The translations under genes were made by a program, and so were the position numbers. A DNA stretch of 24,520 bases, taken from a virus. The DNA is taken from IMG/VR virus record IMGVR_UViG_3300042691_016433, positions 1 to 24,520 of that record. One strand, written 5' to 3'. Positions 8,442 through 18,312 of this stretch are shown piece by piece. Each line of letters begins with the position of its first letter. Position 1 is the first letter of the stretch. Below the pieces are notes generated by a model. The model did not search any database and was not told the DNA's origin. It saw only the letters and a list, made by a program, of their open reading frames with translations.

Positions 8442-10397
8442 ATGACCGGTATTGACAATAACTATGAAAACTTTATTGCTGTAAGTCGTTATGCACGATG
8501 GAAAGAGAAGGAAAACCGTCGTGAAACTTGGGGAGAATCAGTTGACCGCTATGTCGACTTTATGATTGACCATGTTAAGAAGAATTATGATGTTGCTGTT
8601 GAGCCTTCACTAGTTGAAGAGATTCGCGCAAACATCTTTAGTCGTAATGTTATGCCATCTATGCGTGCTTTGATGACTGCCGGTCCCGCCCTCGCGCGTG
8701 ACAATGTCGCAGGATTCAACTGCTCATTCTTGCCGGTAAACTCACCACGCTCATTTGACGAGGCAATGTACATTTTGATGTGTGGTACCGGAGTTGGATT
8801 CTCTGTTGAAGCAAAGTATGTTGCAGAACTTCCACCAGTTTCTGAGCACTTTGAAAGAAGCAATACTGTTATTGCTGTTGAAGACTCCAAGTCTGGTTGG
8901 GCCCGCGCATACCGCGAACTGCTTGCTTTGCTTTGGCAAGGACAGATTCCAGAGTGGGACGTATCTAAGGTACGCCCGCGAGGAGCACGCCTAAAGACCT
9001 TTGGTGGACGCGCTTCTGGCCCAGAGCCATTGGAAGACTTGTTTAGATTTTCTATCAAGGTATTCACAAATGCTGCCGGTAGACATCTTAAGCCCATTGA
9101 AGCTCACGACCTTATGTGTAAGGTTGGGGACATTGTTGTAGTTGGTGGAGTTCGTCGTTCCGCACTTATTTCCCTGTCCGACTTGGAAGACTTTGAAATG
9201 GCCAAGTCTAAGGCCGGAACCTGGTGGGAATCAGAAGGACAGCGCAGACTAGCGAATAACTCTGCCGTGTACAACACTAAGCCATCTATTGGACAGTTCC
9301 TTCGCGAATGGGGATTCCTCTATGAATCAAACTCTGGCGAACGCGGTATCTTCAATAAGGAAGGCATTCAACGTCATGCTTCATCTAGCGGAAGACGTGA
9401 TGGATCTAAGGCTGCTGGAACCAATCCCTGTGGCGAAATCATTTTGCGTGATTACCAATTCTGTAATCTAACCGAAGTTATTATTAGACCGGAAGATACA
9501 CAGGAGACTCTATCTCGCAAGGTAGAACTTGCCGCTATTATTGGAACCTGGCAATCAAGCCTTACCAACTTTAAGTACATTAGAAAGATTTGGAAGGATA
9601 ACTCCGAAGAGGAAAGATTGCTTGGAGTTTCTTTGACCGGCCAATTTGGTAATGAACTCACTTCTGGCAAGAAGGGTATGGATGAACTTATCTCTGCTCT
9701 GGAAACCTGGAGATCTAAAGCCATCTCTGCTAACAGCGAGTGGGCTGGAATTATGGGTATTCAGGCATCTGCCGCTATTACTACAGTTAAGCCATCTGGT
9801 ACTGTTTCACAGCTTACCGGCGTTTCCTCTGGTATGCACCCTTGGCACGACAAGCAATACCTTCGTACTGTTCGTTGTGATTCTAAGGACGCAATGGCAG
9901 AGTTCCTGAAAGACTCTGGAGTTTACTGGGAGCCAGATGCTATGAGTCCAGAAACAAGTCTAGTATTTTATTTCCCCATCAAGGCCCCTGAGGGTGCGGT
10001 AACTCGTGACGAACTTACCGCTATCCAGCACCTTGAGATTTGGAAGGTTTATAAGAAGCACTGGACCGAGCACAACCCTTCTATTACCGTGAGCGTTCGT
10101 GAGCACGAATGGATTGATGTAGCTGCATGGGTTTATGATAACTGGGAAGATGTTGGCGGTATCGCCTTCCTTCCCTATTCAGACCATGTTTACAAGCAGG
10201 CTCCATATACTCAGGTGTCGGCAGAGGAATTTGCCGAATGGGAGAAGAAGAACCCCACTAGCATTGACTGGTCAGCTTTATCTTTTTATGAAACAGAGGA
10301 TGGAACTACTGGCTCTCAGGAGCTAGCATGTGTTTCTGGGGAATGTGAAGTAGTTGACGTTAAGTCAGCCGTTACACCTGTTATTGTCCAGGCGTAA
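8442..10397 (+). CDS. nrdJ: Class II (adenosylcobalamin-dependent) ribonucleotide reductase
   Basis: 651 aa from ATG at 8442, or 676 aa from ATG at 8367. I prefer 8442 because AGGAGAGG lies 10 nt upstream and the family-like sequence (YARWKEKENRRETWGESVDR) begins just after it; the extra 25 residues resemble nothing. The protein matches monomeric Lactobacillus-type ribonucleoside triphosphate reductase. Numbering from 8367, it has C119 in GFNCSF, the radical Cys355 and Glu357 in NPCGEI, Cys366 in FCNL, and a C-terminal redox pair C655-X4-C660 (CVSGEC). All catalytic cysteines are therefore present. It reduces ribonucleotides for phage DNA synthesis without oxygen or a second subunit, but needs host B12. 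It works upstream of ThyX. Confidence 0.93.
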   Translation: MTGIDNNYENFIAVSRYARWKEKENRRETWGESVDRYVDFMIDHVKKNYDVAVEPSLVEEIRANIFSRNVMPSMRALMTAGPALARDNVAGFNCSFLPVNSPRSFDEAMYILMCGTGVGFSVEAKYVAELPPVSEHFERSNTVIAVEDSKSGWARAYRELLALLWQGQIPEWDVSKVRPRGARLKTFGGRASGPEPLEDLFRFSIKVFTNAAGRHLKPIEAHDLMCKVGDIVVVGGVRRSALISLSDLEDFEMAKSKAGTWWESEGQRRLANNSAVYNTKPSIGQFLREWGFLYESNSGERGIFNKEGIQRHASSSGRRDGSKAAGTNPCGEIILRDYQFCNLTEVIIRPEDTQETLSRKVELAAIIGTWQSSLTNFKYIRKIWKDNSEEERLLGVSLTGQFGNELTSGKKGMDELISALETWRSKAISANSEWAGIMGIQASAAITTVKPSGTVSQLTGVSSGMHPWHDKQYLRTVRCDSKDAMAEFLKDSGVYWEPDAMSPETSLVFYFPIKAPEGAVTRDELTAIQHLEIWKVYKKHWTEHNPSITVSVREHEWIDVAAWVYDNWEDVGGIAFLPYSDHVYKQAPYTQVSAEEFAEWEKKNPTSIDWSALSFYETEDGTTGSQELACVSGECEVVDVKSAVTPVIVQA

Positions 10398-10400
10398 TAT

Positions 10401-10428
10401 TTGCTTTACAGCCCCTGCGTGATATAAT
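10401..10428 (+). promoter_or_regulatory. Promoter of the fibre gene block
   Basis: TTGCTT (10401-10406), 16-nt spacer, consensus TATAAT (10423-10428), 24 nt before the TTG start at 10453. It lies 3 bp past the RNR stop, so the fibre block can be transcribed independently. Confidence 0.6.
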
Positions 10429-10452
10429 TGAAAAAAAGTCTGGAGGGCTACT

Positions 10453-10812
10453 TTGCCTATTTTTCATAAAAACTGGGAAGTTATTCCTGGCGAATCATTG
10501 AATTTTAACATTGATTATCGCGAGGGAGACCAGCTTGATCCAGATAATCTCACTCCAATTAATCTAACTAATTATACGGTTGTTCTTAAGGTAACCAAAA
10601 GAGGTGTTACCGCCCTAGAACTTACAGAGCCGACCGATATTTATGTTGACAACGCAGAGGGACATATTGAAATAAGTATATCTCCTTCTAACATTGCGTT
10701 AATCACAGATTCTCAACCGGTAAGTTATGCCGTTTATATTTATAATGATAACGATGTCAATGATAGATATGCTATTCTCCGTGGTCGAATTAAGGTGACC
10801 ACAAGTGCCTAG
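10453..10812 (+). CDS. Small beta-rich baseplate/fibre-associated protein
   Basis: A 119-aa protein that starts with TTG at 10453, fixed by GGAGGG five bases upstream. It has an all-beta pattern: [14 protein letters not shown], then [34 protein letters not shown] and [11 protein letters not shown]...GRIKVTTS. This resembles the immunoglobulin-like N-terminal domain of baseplate upper proteins (BppU type), where a G-x-hydrophobic run is followed by [10 protein letters not shown] and a closing GRIKV strand. It overlaps the following fibre gene by 8 nt, so it is likely an adaptor or partner that holds the fibre on the virion. The family call is by pattern only. Confidence 0.68.
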   Translation: MPIFHKNWEVIPGESLNFNIDYREGDQLDPDNLTPINLTNYTVVLKVTKRGVTALELTEPTDIYVDNAEGHIEISISPSNIALITDSQPVSYAVYIYNDNDVNDRYAILRGRIKVTTSA

Positions 10813-12868
10813 CAATCCGCAAGACACTGTTATTATTGTTTCAGAGAGACCTATTTATACCGGCTCGCAGTTTAGTGGTAGTACTGGGCCCACTGGCCCC
10901 TCTGGTGCAACTGGGCCACAAGGACCCGCCAACGGCCCAACTGGACCAACTGGACTTAATGGTGCCACTGGTGCGACTGGCGCGACTGGACCTCAAGGTA
11001 CAGCCGGAACCTCTGGTTCAGCTGGTGCGACTGGACCAACCGGAAATACCGGTCCACAAGGAACTGCTGGAGCAAATGGTTCTACAGGCGCAACAGGTTC
11101 TACTGGTTCTACAGGAGCTACTGGCGCAACCGGAAGTGGATCTAGCGTGCTTGAGGCTAATGGAATTATGGGCCAAGCGGTATCTAGTGATCCAATTGTT
11201 ATGTCTTCGCCTCCTACAGTATCCGTTATATCCGACACTGGCGCTACAACCATTGCGGGTGCAACACGTCGTCTGCCATCGCGTGACGGTGCAGACTTTA
11301 CCTATCTGGGTGCAACATACGCTAACGTCGGAACTGTTGGCTCTTACACGAACTGCTACAGGCAAACTGGTTTAACTATTGCTAATACCGTCGGTCAGAT
11401 TGGCAACCTCCTGCGCTTTGAGTTTGAGACTGACGCTGACCAACTAGAAATCTTAGTGCGTTCGGAGGATTCAACCCACGCTAAGTATCGCCTATGGGTA
11501 GATGGCCAACTAGTTACTGCATCTGAATCTACAGTCATTGGATCCTCCACATCCTGGCGTCGGATTAAGATTGTCTTTGCTGACGCAACTAATCGCCGCA
11601 TAACGTTTGAGGGCCAAGAGTTAACCTTTGGTGGCATCTTCGCTCTACCCACTCGCACTACATGGCCAACGTCCCGTGATATTGGGCCGAAGGTTATTGT
11701 CGTGGGAGACTCCTACGGGACATCTTTTGACACTGACGTTAAGTGGATCTGGGACTCGTTTGCAGTTGTTGCCGGTCGTTTATTGAATTGGAATATTAAT
11801 CCTTCCTTTGTTTCCGGTACTGGCTATGTTGAAACCGGCTATGGCGCGGGTGAATCAACTTACGGCGCAAGGTTTGCTACTGATGTTGCAGCACTCACCC
11901 CGGACATTGTTGTGTTTACTGGTGGCTTGAACGATAATGCGATAAGCCCGCTAAGCACTGTTCAGAGCGCTATTACGTCATTGTTTGCGGCAGCTAAGAC
12001 CGCGTTACCATCGGCGCAGTTCTTTGTCCTGTCCCCGTTCCGCCCTACCGACACTTACTACACCAGCCTTAACACTATCGCGGGCTACTTGTATGCGCAG
12101 TCCCTGGCTAATGGGTTTAACTTTATTGGTACACCTATTGAATACATCTCTGGTACCGGTACAGTGGCGGCACCTACGGGCGTGGGTAACTCAGACTTTT
12201 ACACACTCGCAGACACTTATCACCTAAATCCGGCGGGTTACGAATACCTAGGACGCCGTCTGGCTTCTGATATTCAGGACACGTCACGCGACTATTGGGC
12301 CACTAATCGTCTCAGCACAATGTCTGCAAGTAAGCGCGGTCTTGTTCCCGCGCCCGCCGCCTCCCCCTCTGCTACTAAGTATCTAACCGAGACCGGTACA
12401 TGGGCTACTGTAAGCGCAACTGGTGGAACTTCCATAAGTGGAAATATAATCAAAGCCGTTAGAGCAACTAAAACAAATACACAAACAGGTATAACCGACC
12501 TAAACTATATAACATTTAACGCCGAAGACTATACAGACCTTGCCACCCTACACTCAACATCTACAAATAATGAAAGATTTAAGGCACCTACTACTGGTAG
12601 ATATAGACTCACTGCTCAGGTTTCTGTTTTTAACATTACTTCACCAAGTGGTCTAATTCTTGGTATAGATAAAAATACTGACGGTAACTTTATTTATCAA
12701 CAAACTGCTGGTGCTGCCTACTCACTAACTGCTGCAATTTTTCAAGCAACCACTGGTTGGGTGCAGTTGAATGCAAATGATTATCTATCTATCGCAATAT
12801 ATACAGACGATGCTTCCGTTGATATAGTAAACGCCTCAACTTGGGCATGCTTTGAGCAGTTAACATGA
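10805..12868 (+). CDS. Tail fibre: collagen-like stalk, SGNH hydrolase, C1q-like head
   Basis: A 687-aa protein from GTG at 10805. Domains in order: an N-terminal docking-type peptide with [12 protein letters not shown] (9-20), shared with the next fibre; a collagen-like Gly-X-Y stalk (25-112), rich in GPTG and GATG; a beta region (about 115-290); an SGNH hydrolase (about 295-495) with GDSY at 301-304 (Ser303), GGLND at 373-377 (Asn376) and DTYH at 470-473 (Asp470, His473), the full catalytic set; a KRGLVPAP hinge (510-517); and a C1q/TNF-like jelly-roll (about 545-687) with [15 protein letters not shown]. The hydrolase probably removes acetyl or acyl groups from host surface glycans during adsorption. 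The hydrolase segment looks more GC-rich than its flanks, suggesting domain exchange. Confidence 0.85.
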   Translation: MPSNPQDTVIIVSERPIYTGSQFSGSTGPTGPSGATGPQGPANGPTGPTGLNGATGATGATGPQGTAGTSGSAGATGPTGNTGPQGTAGANGSTGATGSTGSTGATGATGSGSSVLEANGIMGQAVSSDPIVMSSPPTVSVISDTGATTIAGATRRLPSRDGADFTYLGATYANVGTVGSYTNCYRQTGLTIANTVGQIGNLLRFEFETDADQLEILVRSEDSTHAKYRLWVDGQLVTASESTVIGSSTSWRRIKIVFADATNRRITFEGQELTFGGIFALPTRTTWPTSRDIGPKVIVVGDSYGTSFDTDVKWIWDSFAVVAGRLLNWNINPSFVSGTGYVETGYGAGESTYGARFATDVAALTPDIVVFTGGLNDNAISPLSTVQSAITSLFAAAKTALPSAQFFVLSPFRPTDTYYTSLNTIAGYLYAQSLANGFNFIGTPIEYISGTGTVAAPTGVGNSDFYTLADTYHLNPAGYEYLGRRLASDIQDTSRDYWATNRLSTMSASKRGLVPAPAASPSATKYLTETGTWATVSATGGTSISGNIIKAVRATKTNTQTGITDLNYITFNAEDYTDLATLHSTSTNNERFKAPTTGRYRLTAQVSVFNITSPSGLILGIDKNTDGNFIYQQTAGAAYSLTAAIFQATTGWVQLNANDYLSIAIYTDDASVDIVNASTWACFEQLT

Positions 12869-12889
12869 TAAAATTGAGAGTGATGACTT

Positions 12890-15052
12890 ATGCCAACTAA
12901 AAGAGTAGTTATTGTATCAGAGAGGCCTGTCTATAGCGGTACCGCCCGCGGACCCATTGGTGTAACTGGACCTATTGGTGCAACTGGAGCAACGGGAGCT
13001 CAAGGAATTCAGGGGATTCAGGGTGTTACCGGACCAACCGGACCCATTGGACCTACTGGCGCTCAGGGAATACAAGGTATACAAGGAATTCAAGGTGTCA
13101 CTGGAAATACCGGTCCTACCGGTCCACAGGGAATTCAAGGAATTCAAGGTATACAAGGTATTCAAGGAATAACTGGCCCAACAGGAGCCACTGGATCACA
13201 AGGAATTCAAGGAGTTACTGGAAATACAGGTATTCAGGGTTCAACTGGCTCAACTGGTTCTACTGGTTCTGCTGGAGCCACTGGAGCTATAGGTCAAACA
13301 GGAGCTACCGGTGCTATAGGAGCTACCGGGGCAACTGGTTCTGCTGGAGCATCCGCTGCTCTTTCTTGGACGTACAGAGTAGGCTTAACTGGTGGCCCAG
13401 GAGATAGAGATCCAGGTTTTGATTATGTAAGTTTTGTGGGGAATGACCCAGATACAGCTACTCAAATTTTAGTTGATGATAATCCAGTTCTAGAGGATAG
13501 TATTCACAATGTATTACTTAGCGTTGAAAAAGGCTATTTAACTCTAAGAAGTCAGAGCAATCCTGCAAATTTCTTTACGTATCGAATAAATTCTAATCAG
13601 AATGGCACAGCTGGGGCTGGTTCTTATGTAATCTTTAATGTAACTAAAATAGATGCATACAGCTTACTTGTTGATGAAGAGTTAGTCACCCTGTCACTTT
13701 CAGTGCAAGGTCCTACGGGTCCTACGGGAGCAACCGGCGCCAACTCAACAGTCGCTGGTCCAACTGGCGCAACTGGACCGACAGGTCTAGCTGGCGCAAC
13801 AGGGGCCACAGGCCCCGATGGTACGGCTGGTACAGCCGGTGTTGCTGGCGCAACTGGACCGACAGGTCTGACTGGCGCAACAGGGGCCACAGGCCCCGAT
13901 GGTACGGCTGGTACAGCCGGTGTTGCTGGCGCAACTGGACCGACAGGTCTGACTGGCGCAACAGGGGCCACGGGGGCTACCGGAGACATTGGCCCGACTG
14001 GCCCGTCATATCAATTCGGAGACCCAATAAGACTTTATGTTAGAAATCCCGGCGGGCCAGGTTCGACAACACTTCCGAAGGGAGCGATTGTCTATACTTC
14101 TGGTGCCAACGGCGACCACGTACAGGTAACACTGGCACTAGCAAGTAACGACCTAACCTCTGCACGTACAGTTGGATACGTAGAGGCAGATATTGCAGCC
14201 GGTACAGATGGATACATTATTATTGAAGGATATTTAACTGGAATAGATACTACAGGAACTAGTGCCGGGGACATTGTATATCTTTCACCAACCACTCCTG
14301 GGACCTGGACAACCACAAAACCCTACGCTCCCAATCACCTTGTTTACGTCGGTGTAATAGTTAGGGCAAACGTCTCTAATGGCTCCATATACGTAAAGAT
14401 TCAAAACGGTTACGAACTGGATGAAATTCACGATGTTCTGATTACTTCGCCACAGGTTGGGCAGGTTCTTACATATAGCGTTACTGGTTCCACTGGGATA
14501 TGGATTAATGGTCCTACTCCTACCGGCCCAACGGGTCCTACTGGCTTAAGTGTAACTGGGCCAACTGGTCCAACTGGGCTTACTGGCCAGACAGGACCCA
14601 GCGGTCCAACAGGCGCAACATCAACAGTTGCTGGACCTACTGGTCCAACAGGGGCTACAGGGGCAACTGGCACTGGATCATCTGGTGGTTCAGTCTCCTT
14701 CGGCATCGAAGGAATTCTTACAGCAGGTGATGGTGGAAATAAACTTCGCATATATAACGACTCTGGATCATCTAGAACTATTACATCTGTAAGGGCATCG
14801 GTTAATACCGCCCCTACTGGGACAACGATTATTGTTGATGTCAAAAAGGATGGAACTAGTATATTTACTCCAGCGACCGCCGGAACGAGGCCGACAATTG
14901 CAATATCGGGAAATACTAATAAAACTACATCTTTTTCTACTGCTGCCGGTAGCACAACTTGGGCCGACGCATCCTACTTAACAATTAATCTTGACCAGGT
15001 AGGTAGCACTATTGCGGGGGCAGACCTAATTGTGACGGTAACGTACTCCTAA
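12890..15052 (+). CDS. Tail fibre with three collagen-like stalks
   Basis: A 720-aa protein from ATG at 12890; the ribosome site is weak (GAGAG) and TGATAAAAT lies about 15-20 nt upstream. Domains: docking-type peptide [12 protein letters not shown] (6-17); first collagen stalk (21-155) with long GIQGIQG runs; a beta domain (158-272); second stalk (274-372) containing an 81-bp tandem duplication; a common phage-fibre beta domain (378-515) ending in [11 protein letters not shown]; third stalk (541-598); and a C-terminal domain (600-720) with a YNDSG...[10 protein letters not shown] core. The C-terminal domain is shared with the 456-aa protein at 15800. No hydrolase motif. A trimeric receptor-binding fibre is the likely role. 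Confidence 0.82.
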   Translation: MPTKRVVIVSERPVYSGTARGPIGVTGPIGATGATGAQGIQGIQGVTGPTGPIGPTGAQGIQGIQGIQGVTGNTGPTGPQGIQGIQGIQGIQGITGPTGATGSQGIQGVTGNTGIQGSTGSTGSTGSAGATGAIGQTGATGAIGATGATGSAGASAALSWTYRVGLTGGPGDRDPGFDYVSFVGNDPDTATQILVDDNPVLEDSIHNVLLSVEKGYLTLRSQSNPANFFTYRINSNQNGTAGAGSYVIFNVTKIDAYSLLVDEELVTLSLSVQGPTGPTGATGANSTVAGPTGATGPTGLAGATGATGPDGTAGTAGVAGATGPTGLTGATGATGPDGTAGTAGVAGATGPTGLTGATGATGATGDIGPTGPSYQFGDPIRLYVRNPGGPGSTTLPKGAIVYTSGANGDHVQVTLALASNDLTSARTVGYVEADIAAGTDGYIIIEGYLTGIDTTGTSAGDIVYLSPTTPGTWTTTKPYAPNHLVYVGVIVRANVSNGSIYVKIQNGYELDEIHDVLITSPQVGQVLTYSVTGSTGIWINGPTPTGPTGPTGLSVTGPTGPTGLTGQTGPSGPTGATSTVAGPTGPTGATGATGTGSSGGSVSFGIEGILTAGDGGNKLRIYNDSGSSRTITSVRASVNTAPTGTTIIVDVKKDGTSIFTPATAGTRPTIAISGNTNKTTSFSTAAGSTTWADASYLTINLDQVGSTIAGADLIVTVTYS
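13766..13972 (+). repeat. 81-bp tandem repeat in the second collagen stalk
   Basis: Units at 13766-13846 and 13847-13927 differ only at the two codons CTA GCT versus CTG ACT region, and a partial third copy runs to about 13972. Each unit encodes nine Gly-X-Y triplets. Near identity at DNA level means a recent duplication. Confidence 0.85.
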
Positions 15053-15756
15053 TGGCTATCACAAGATATAGATTAAATGATAACCCGGTGGGCACAGCAC
15101 TAAAGGCAGATCAAAGTGGGTATTATGCATTTCAAGTTACAACTGAGCATTCTGGTGTCGCTGGTGTAACAACGCCAATACCTAAAGAAGGTCAAAGATG
15201 TAGGGCTGTTACTGGCTTAACCGGAACATTTACGGCTGATTTAGTTACTACCACAGACTATCCACTATATACATATGGATTTCTAGATTTTTATTTTTAT
15301 AATTCTTCCGCTGCGAATACTGATTGGAGGATCTACCTACTTGCTGGATACAACGACTATATACCCGCAGAAAGTTATCAGTGGGCGTGGATAAAACAAT
15401 CAACAAATGAAGTTATCGTATCTTCATATGATGGAGCCAGTTATGCTGAAGTGAGCCTGGGGGCAGGCAACGTTCCAAGAGACAAGTGGTCTAGAATAGT
15501 AGTAAATCTTGGCATTGATTATGGAGGCGGATTTTGGGGGCTTGCAAACAAAGTCAGTGTATTTAAGGGTACAAATATAAACGGAACAGTACCAGATTAT
15601 TCAGACACTACTCAAACTGGGTTTAGCACAACACCGTATTACGTAGTTATAGGTCAAACCGGCGGAGAGGCTGTATCTCAAGTGGGTGGCTTTATAGACG
15701 ATGTAATATTTAGTGATTCAGTAATAGTTAGAAAAAAGCCGTTTGTAATTGGTTAA
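15052..15756 (+). CDS. Concanavalin/LamG-like fibre-associated protein 1
   Basis: A 234-aa protein whose ATG overlaps the preceding stop (TAATG). It starts [15 protein letters not shown] and continues with strands typical of a concanavalin-like sandwich: DWRIYLLAGYNDYIP, DKWSRIVVNLGIDYG, KVSVFKGTNINGTVPDYSD and the closing GGFIDDVIFSDSVIV. It is a paralogue of the 226-aa product at 17170: the same MAxxRYxxN start, FQ, QGTFTG-like region, VF(K/T)G(T)N and IDD(V/L) end. Each copy follows a gene with the same C-terminal fibre domain. It probably binds sugars on the host or caps the fibre. No catalytic motif seen. Confidence 0.72.
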   Translation: MAITRYRLNDNPVGTALKADQSGYYAFQVTTEHSGVAGVTTPIPKEGQRCRAVTGLTGTFTADLVTTTDYPLYTYGFLDFYFYNSSAANTDWRIYLLAGYNDYIPAESYQWAWIKQSTNEVIVSSYDGASYAEVSLGAGNVPRDKWSRIVVNLGIDYGGGFWGLANKVSVFKGTNINGTVPDYSDTTQTGFSTTPYYVVIGQTGGEAVSQVGGFIDDVIFSDSVIVRKKPFVIG

Positions 15757-15799
15757 ATATATTTTTATATGATAAAATAAATATTAAAGAAGGAGAGTT

Positions 15800-17170
15800 A
15801 TGAGTGCAGAAATTGCTGGAGACGCTGTATTCCAGTCGCGAGTTCAATCAGCAATGGTTGCAAAGGCTTATACTTTTTTATCTGTTCAATCAGAAACAAA
15901 TCAAACGTATATAAAGAGAAAAAGACTTGCAGACTCAATTATTAGTGATAGTAGAGGAAAGGTTGTGTCTGCTTCGTGGGCTGTTGCAAACACGCTATCT
16001 GCTGATTTTTCAGGGACCCAATCTGATATTTCTGACCAACAGATAACAAATGCTATTAACTCTACCTGGGATGCCCTGGCTGGAGTAGCTCCTGGAGATG
16101 AATTAGTTTCTAGTTTACCCCCCACTATACAAAGTATTCTAGATATGCAAGCGGAAATTGATAATATAGAGCTTACCGCTGGGGTAACAGGTAATACAGG
16201 GAACACAGGCAGCCAGGGGCCCGTTGGTGCTACTGGTGGGACCGGACCGATTGGAAGCACTGGCCCACAGGGTACCGCTGGAACAAGCGGAAGTACTGGG
16301 CCCACCGGTCCAAGTGGCCCAACTGGGGCAACTGGCGTTGGCACAACTGGTCCTACAGGAACAACAAATGTTCAGCCAGATACACAGTTGGGCAATTTTG
16401 CCTTTTATACAGAAACAACTGGTTTTCCATCCAGCCTACCAGCACAGGCCGCTGCGTTTGCAATAAATAGTTCAACCGCTTCTTCAGCTACAACATTAAC
16501 TCTAAATAGTGGTGCAATTGGCCTATTGTCTGCTGATGGAAAAAGTGTAATAACTAACTTGGTTCCAGGCGATATATTTTTAATTAGATCTACAGTTACT
16601 AAAACAAAATTTCTTAAAGTTAAGGTTGTTGGAACACCAGTTGATCCACTAGCATCAGATGGAACATACAATAGCCTAGGATACAATATTCCAATTATTG
16701 TAATGAGTTCTTCTGGATTTCCGGTTGCGTTGTACGAAGGATGTACAGTAACTAAGATGCAGTCTTCTAACTCAAAACCCCAGATTACTTTTTCTTTAGC
16801 TGGTGTTGATTTAACAGTTGGATCTTCCCCTGGCACCAATGGCACCTATGATAATAAAGTTAGGTGGTATAACGACACGGGGGTTCCAATAGTAATTCAG
16901 TCTATAAGGGCTTCTGTTACAACTCCACCAACTGGATCTGCTGCAATCATAGATGTTTCAAAAAATATTAACGACTCTGGCTCATCGCTATTTTCCTCTA
17001 CATCGACTATGCCAACCATTGCTGTAAATGGCTACACTGCAACATCTAGCACATTTACAAGTAGGGCCGTGAGCCAGCTTGCCGCCGGGGACTATCTTAC
17101 ATTTTCAATAAGGCAAAAGGGTAGCTCGACCGCCGGTAAAGATCTAACAGTAACAATCTGGTACGCATAA
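15800..17170 (+). CDS. Collagen-like virion protein with FQSRV N-terminal domain
   Basis: A 456-aa protein from ATG at 15800 with AAGGAGAG upstream and TGATAAAAT before that. Residues 1-110 form a helical domain ([18 protein letters not shown], then RKRLADSII, then [15 protein letters not shown]) that also exists alone as the 132-aa protein at 17860. Residues 131-190 are a collagen-like stalk. After a linker comes a C-terminal domain (about 335-456) with [16 protein letters not shown] and PTIAVNG, homologous to the end of the 720-aa fibre. I recall FQSRV...WNALAG domains among virion genes of actinophages, perhaps a tail or head attachment piece. So it could link fibres to the particle. Confidence 0.75.
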   Translation: MSAEIAGDAVFQSRVQSAMVAKAYTFLSVQSETNQTYIKRKRLADSIISDSRGKVVSASWAVANTLSADFSGTQSDISDQQITNAINSTWDALAGVAPGDELVSSLPPTIQSILDMQAEIDNIELTAGVTGNTGNTGSQGPVGATGGTGPIGSTGPQGTAGTSGSTGPTGPSGPTGATGVGTTGPTGTTNVQPDTQLGNFAFYTETTGFPSSLPAQAAAFAINSSTASSATTLTLNSGAIGLLSADGKSVITNLVPGDIFLIRSTVTKTKFLKVKVVGTPVDPLASDGTYNSLGYNIPIIVMSSSGFPVALYEGCTVTKMQSSNSKPQITFSLAGVDLTVGSSPGTNGTYDNKVRWYNDTGVPIVIQSIRASVTTPPTGSAAIIDVSKNINDSGSSLFSSTSTMPTIAVNGYTATSSTFTSRAVSQLAAGDYLTFSIRQKGSSTAGKDLTVTIWYA

Positions 17171-17850
17171 TGGCACAGGCAAGGTATAAATTTAATCAAT
17201 CATCATTTACAGCTGGAGCTCCTACACCCGACGAAGGGTCTGGAGTAGGTTTTCAGTTTTATGCTTCTGCCGTCGGCGTAAACTCATCGCCGGCCCCATA
17301 CGAGGGAAGCTATTGTCTAAGAGTTAGTGCTGGTTCCGGCTACGCCGCAGGTGTGCAGGGAACTTTTACAGGCTGGGACATGTTCGTATACCTACCCACT
17401 GGCTTTGGAGACTTTACACCAGTTATAGGTGATGCAAGCTACTACGGAACACTTCTGGAGTGGTGTGCAATAAAGCCAAACGGATCATTTACAATTGAAT
17501 TTTATTATAACGATTATGCTGGAGAAGAAATTTATCAGCTAAAGGCTTCTAGTGCTGCCGGGGTTGTTCCATTAAATCAATGGTTTAGGCTCAGAGTTTT
17601 ATGCAATCCGTATAGCCCTACAGATGTCCAGGTATTTACTGGAAACAATATTTTAGGAACCACACCAACCGCACAGATTTCTACAAGCTCATGGCTCGGC
17701 GGAAGTTGGGGGCAGTACCTTCAAGGTTCTAGTGCTGCCACTGGCCCATCTTATATAGATGATTTATATATATCAAATACTATATCTTATCCAACCCGAG
17801 GTGAAGAGGCTTCTACAGCAAGACTATCATGTGGTATAATTACTACCTAA
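17170..17850 (+). CDS. Concanavalin/LamG-like fibre-associated protein 2
   Basis: A 226-aa paralogue of the 234-aa protein at 15052, again with an ATG overlapping the preceding stop (TAATG). Starts [16 protein letters not shown]; shows VGFQFYASAVGV, YEGSYCLRVSAG, GVQGTFTGWDM, NQWFRLRVLCNPYS, VQVFTGNNILGTTP and SYIDDLYISNTISYP. It has the expected strand pattern of a concanavalin-like sandwich. The pair of paralogues with matching upstream fibre ends shows duplication of a two-gene module. Sugar binding is the likely role, by fold only. Confidence 0.72.
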   Translation: MAQARYKFNQSSFTAGAPTPDEGSGVGFQFYASAVGVNSSPAPYEGSYCLRVSAGSGYAAGVQGTFTGWDMFVYLPTGFGDFTPVIGDASYYGTLLEWCAIKPNGSFTIEFYYNDYAGEEIYQLKASSAAGVVPLNQWFRLRVLCNPYSPTDVQVFTGNNILGTTPTAQISTSSWLGGSWGQYLQGSSAATGPSYIDDLYISNTISYPTRGEEASTARLSCGIITT

Positions 17851-17859
17851 GGAGAAAAA

Positions 17860-18258
17860 ATGTCATTATCTAATTATGAAAAAGCTGCCCGACTATGCTC
17901 AGTCGACTCTTTTCAATCCCGCGTGCGAGGCATGCTTGTGAGCACAGCTCTATCTATTAAGTCTGAGCCATTTCAAACAATAGAGGGCCCAAATAATACT
18001 ACACCAATCAGTGCAATATCTTTTAAGCGCTCATCCCTAGCAGATCATGTTCTGGGTAATACTGCCTTTCAAATTGAAAGATTTTCTTATATTGTAGCTC
18101 TGAGTCAGCCAGCAATAGACCTTTATTCAGTCCAGTTTGATGAAGACACTACCCAAAAAGCCTTTGAGTGTGCCCCACTTATCACAGATGAGGTTATTCA
18201 GGGAGTTATCTCTGACTGCTGGAACGGCCTTGCTGGCGTAAACTCGTGGGACCAATAA
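17860..18258 (+). CDS. Stand-alone FQSRV-domain protein
   Basis: A 132-aa protein from ATG at 17860 behind AAGGAG. SFQSRVRGMLVSTALSI (16-32), KRSSLADHVL, ERFSYIVALS, then ITDEVIQGVISDCWNGLAGV align with residues 11-96 of the 456-aa collagen-like protein. It is mostly helical with one or two short strands and has no collagen stalk. Virion attachment or assembly is plausible from context, not shown. Confidence 0.7.
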   Translation: MSLSNYEKAARLCSVDSFQSRVRGMLVSTALSIKSEPFQTIEGPNNTTPISAISFKRSSLADHVLGNTAFQIERFSYIVALSQPAIDLYSVQFDEDTTQKAFECAPLITDEVIQGVISDCWNGLAGVNSWDQ

Positions 18259-18300
18259 TATAAATATTGCTTATTGCATACATTATAACTAACAGAATGG

Positions 18301-18312
18301 TATGATACATCT
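18301..18312 (+). promoter_or_regulatory. Leaderless-type promoter of the glycosyltransferase
   Basis: TGGTATGAT extended -10 with hexamer at 18301-18306, then 6 nt, then ATG at 18313. If transcription starts at the A of ATG the hexamer is at -12 to -7. No ribosome site is present. Confidence 0.6.

Noticed and set aside
13008-13220. GGAATTCAAGG-type runs as CRISPR or regulatory repeats
   Set aside because: They are in frame and encode Gly-Ile-Gln collagen triplets of the fibre.
13624-13989. Antisense frames rich in Val-Ala-Pro-Val-Gly-Pro
   Set aside because: They are the complement of collagen Gly-X-Y codons, a frame artefact seen opposite every collagen stalk in the window.
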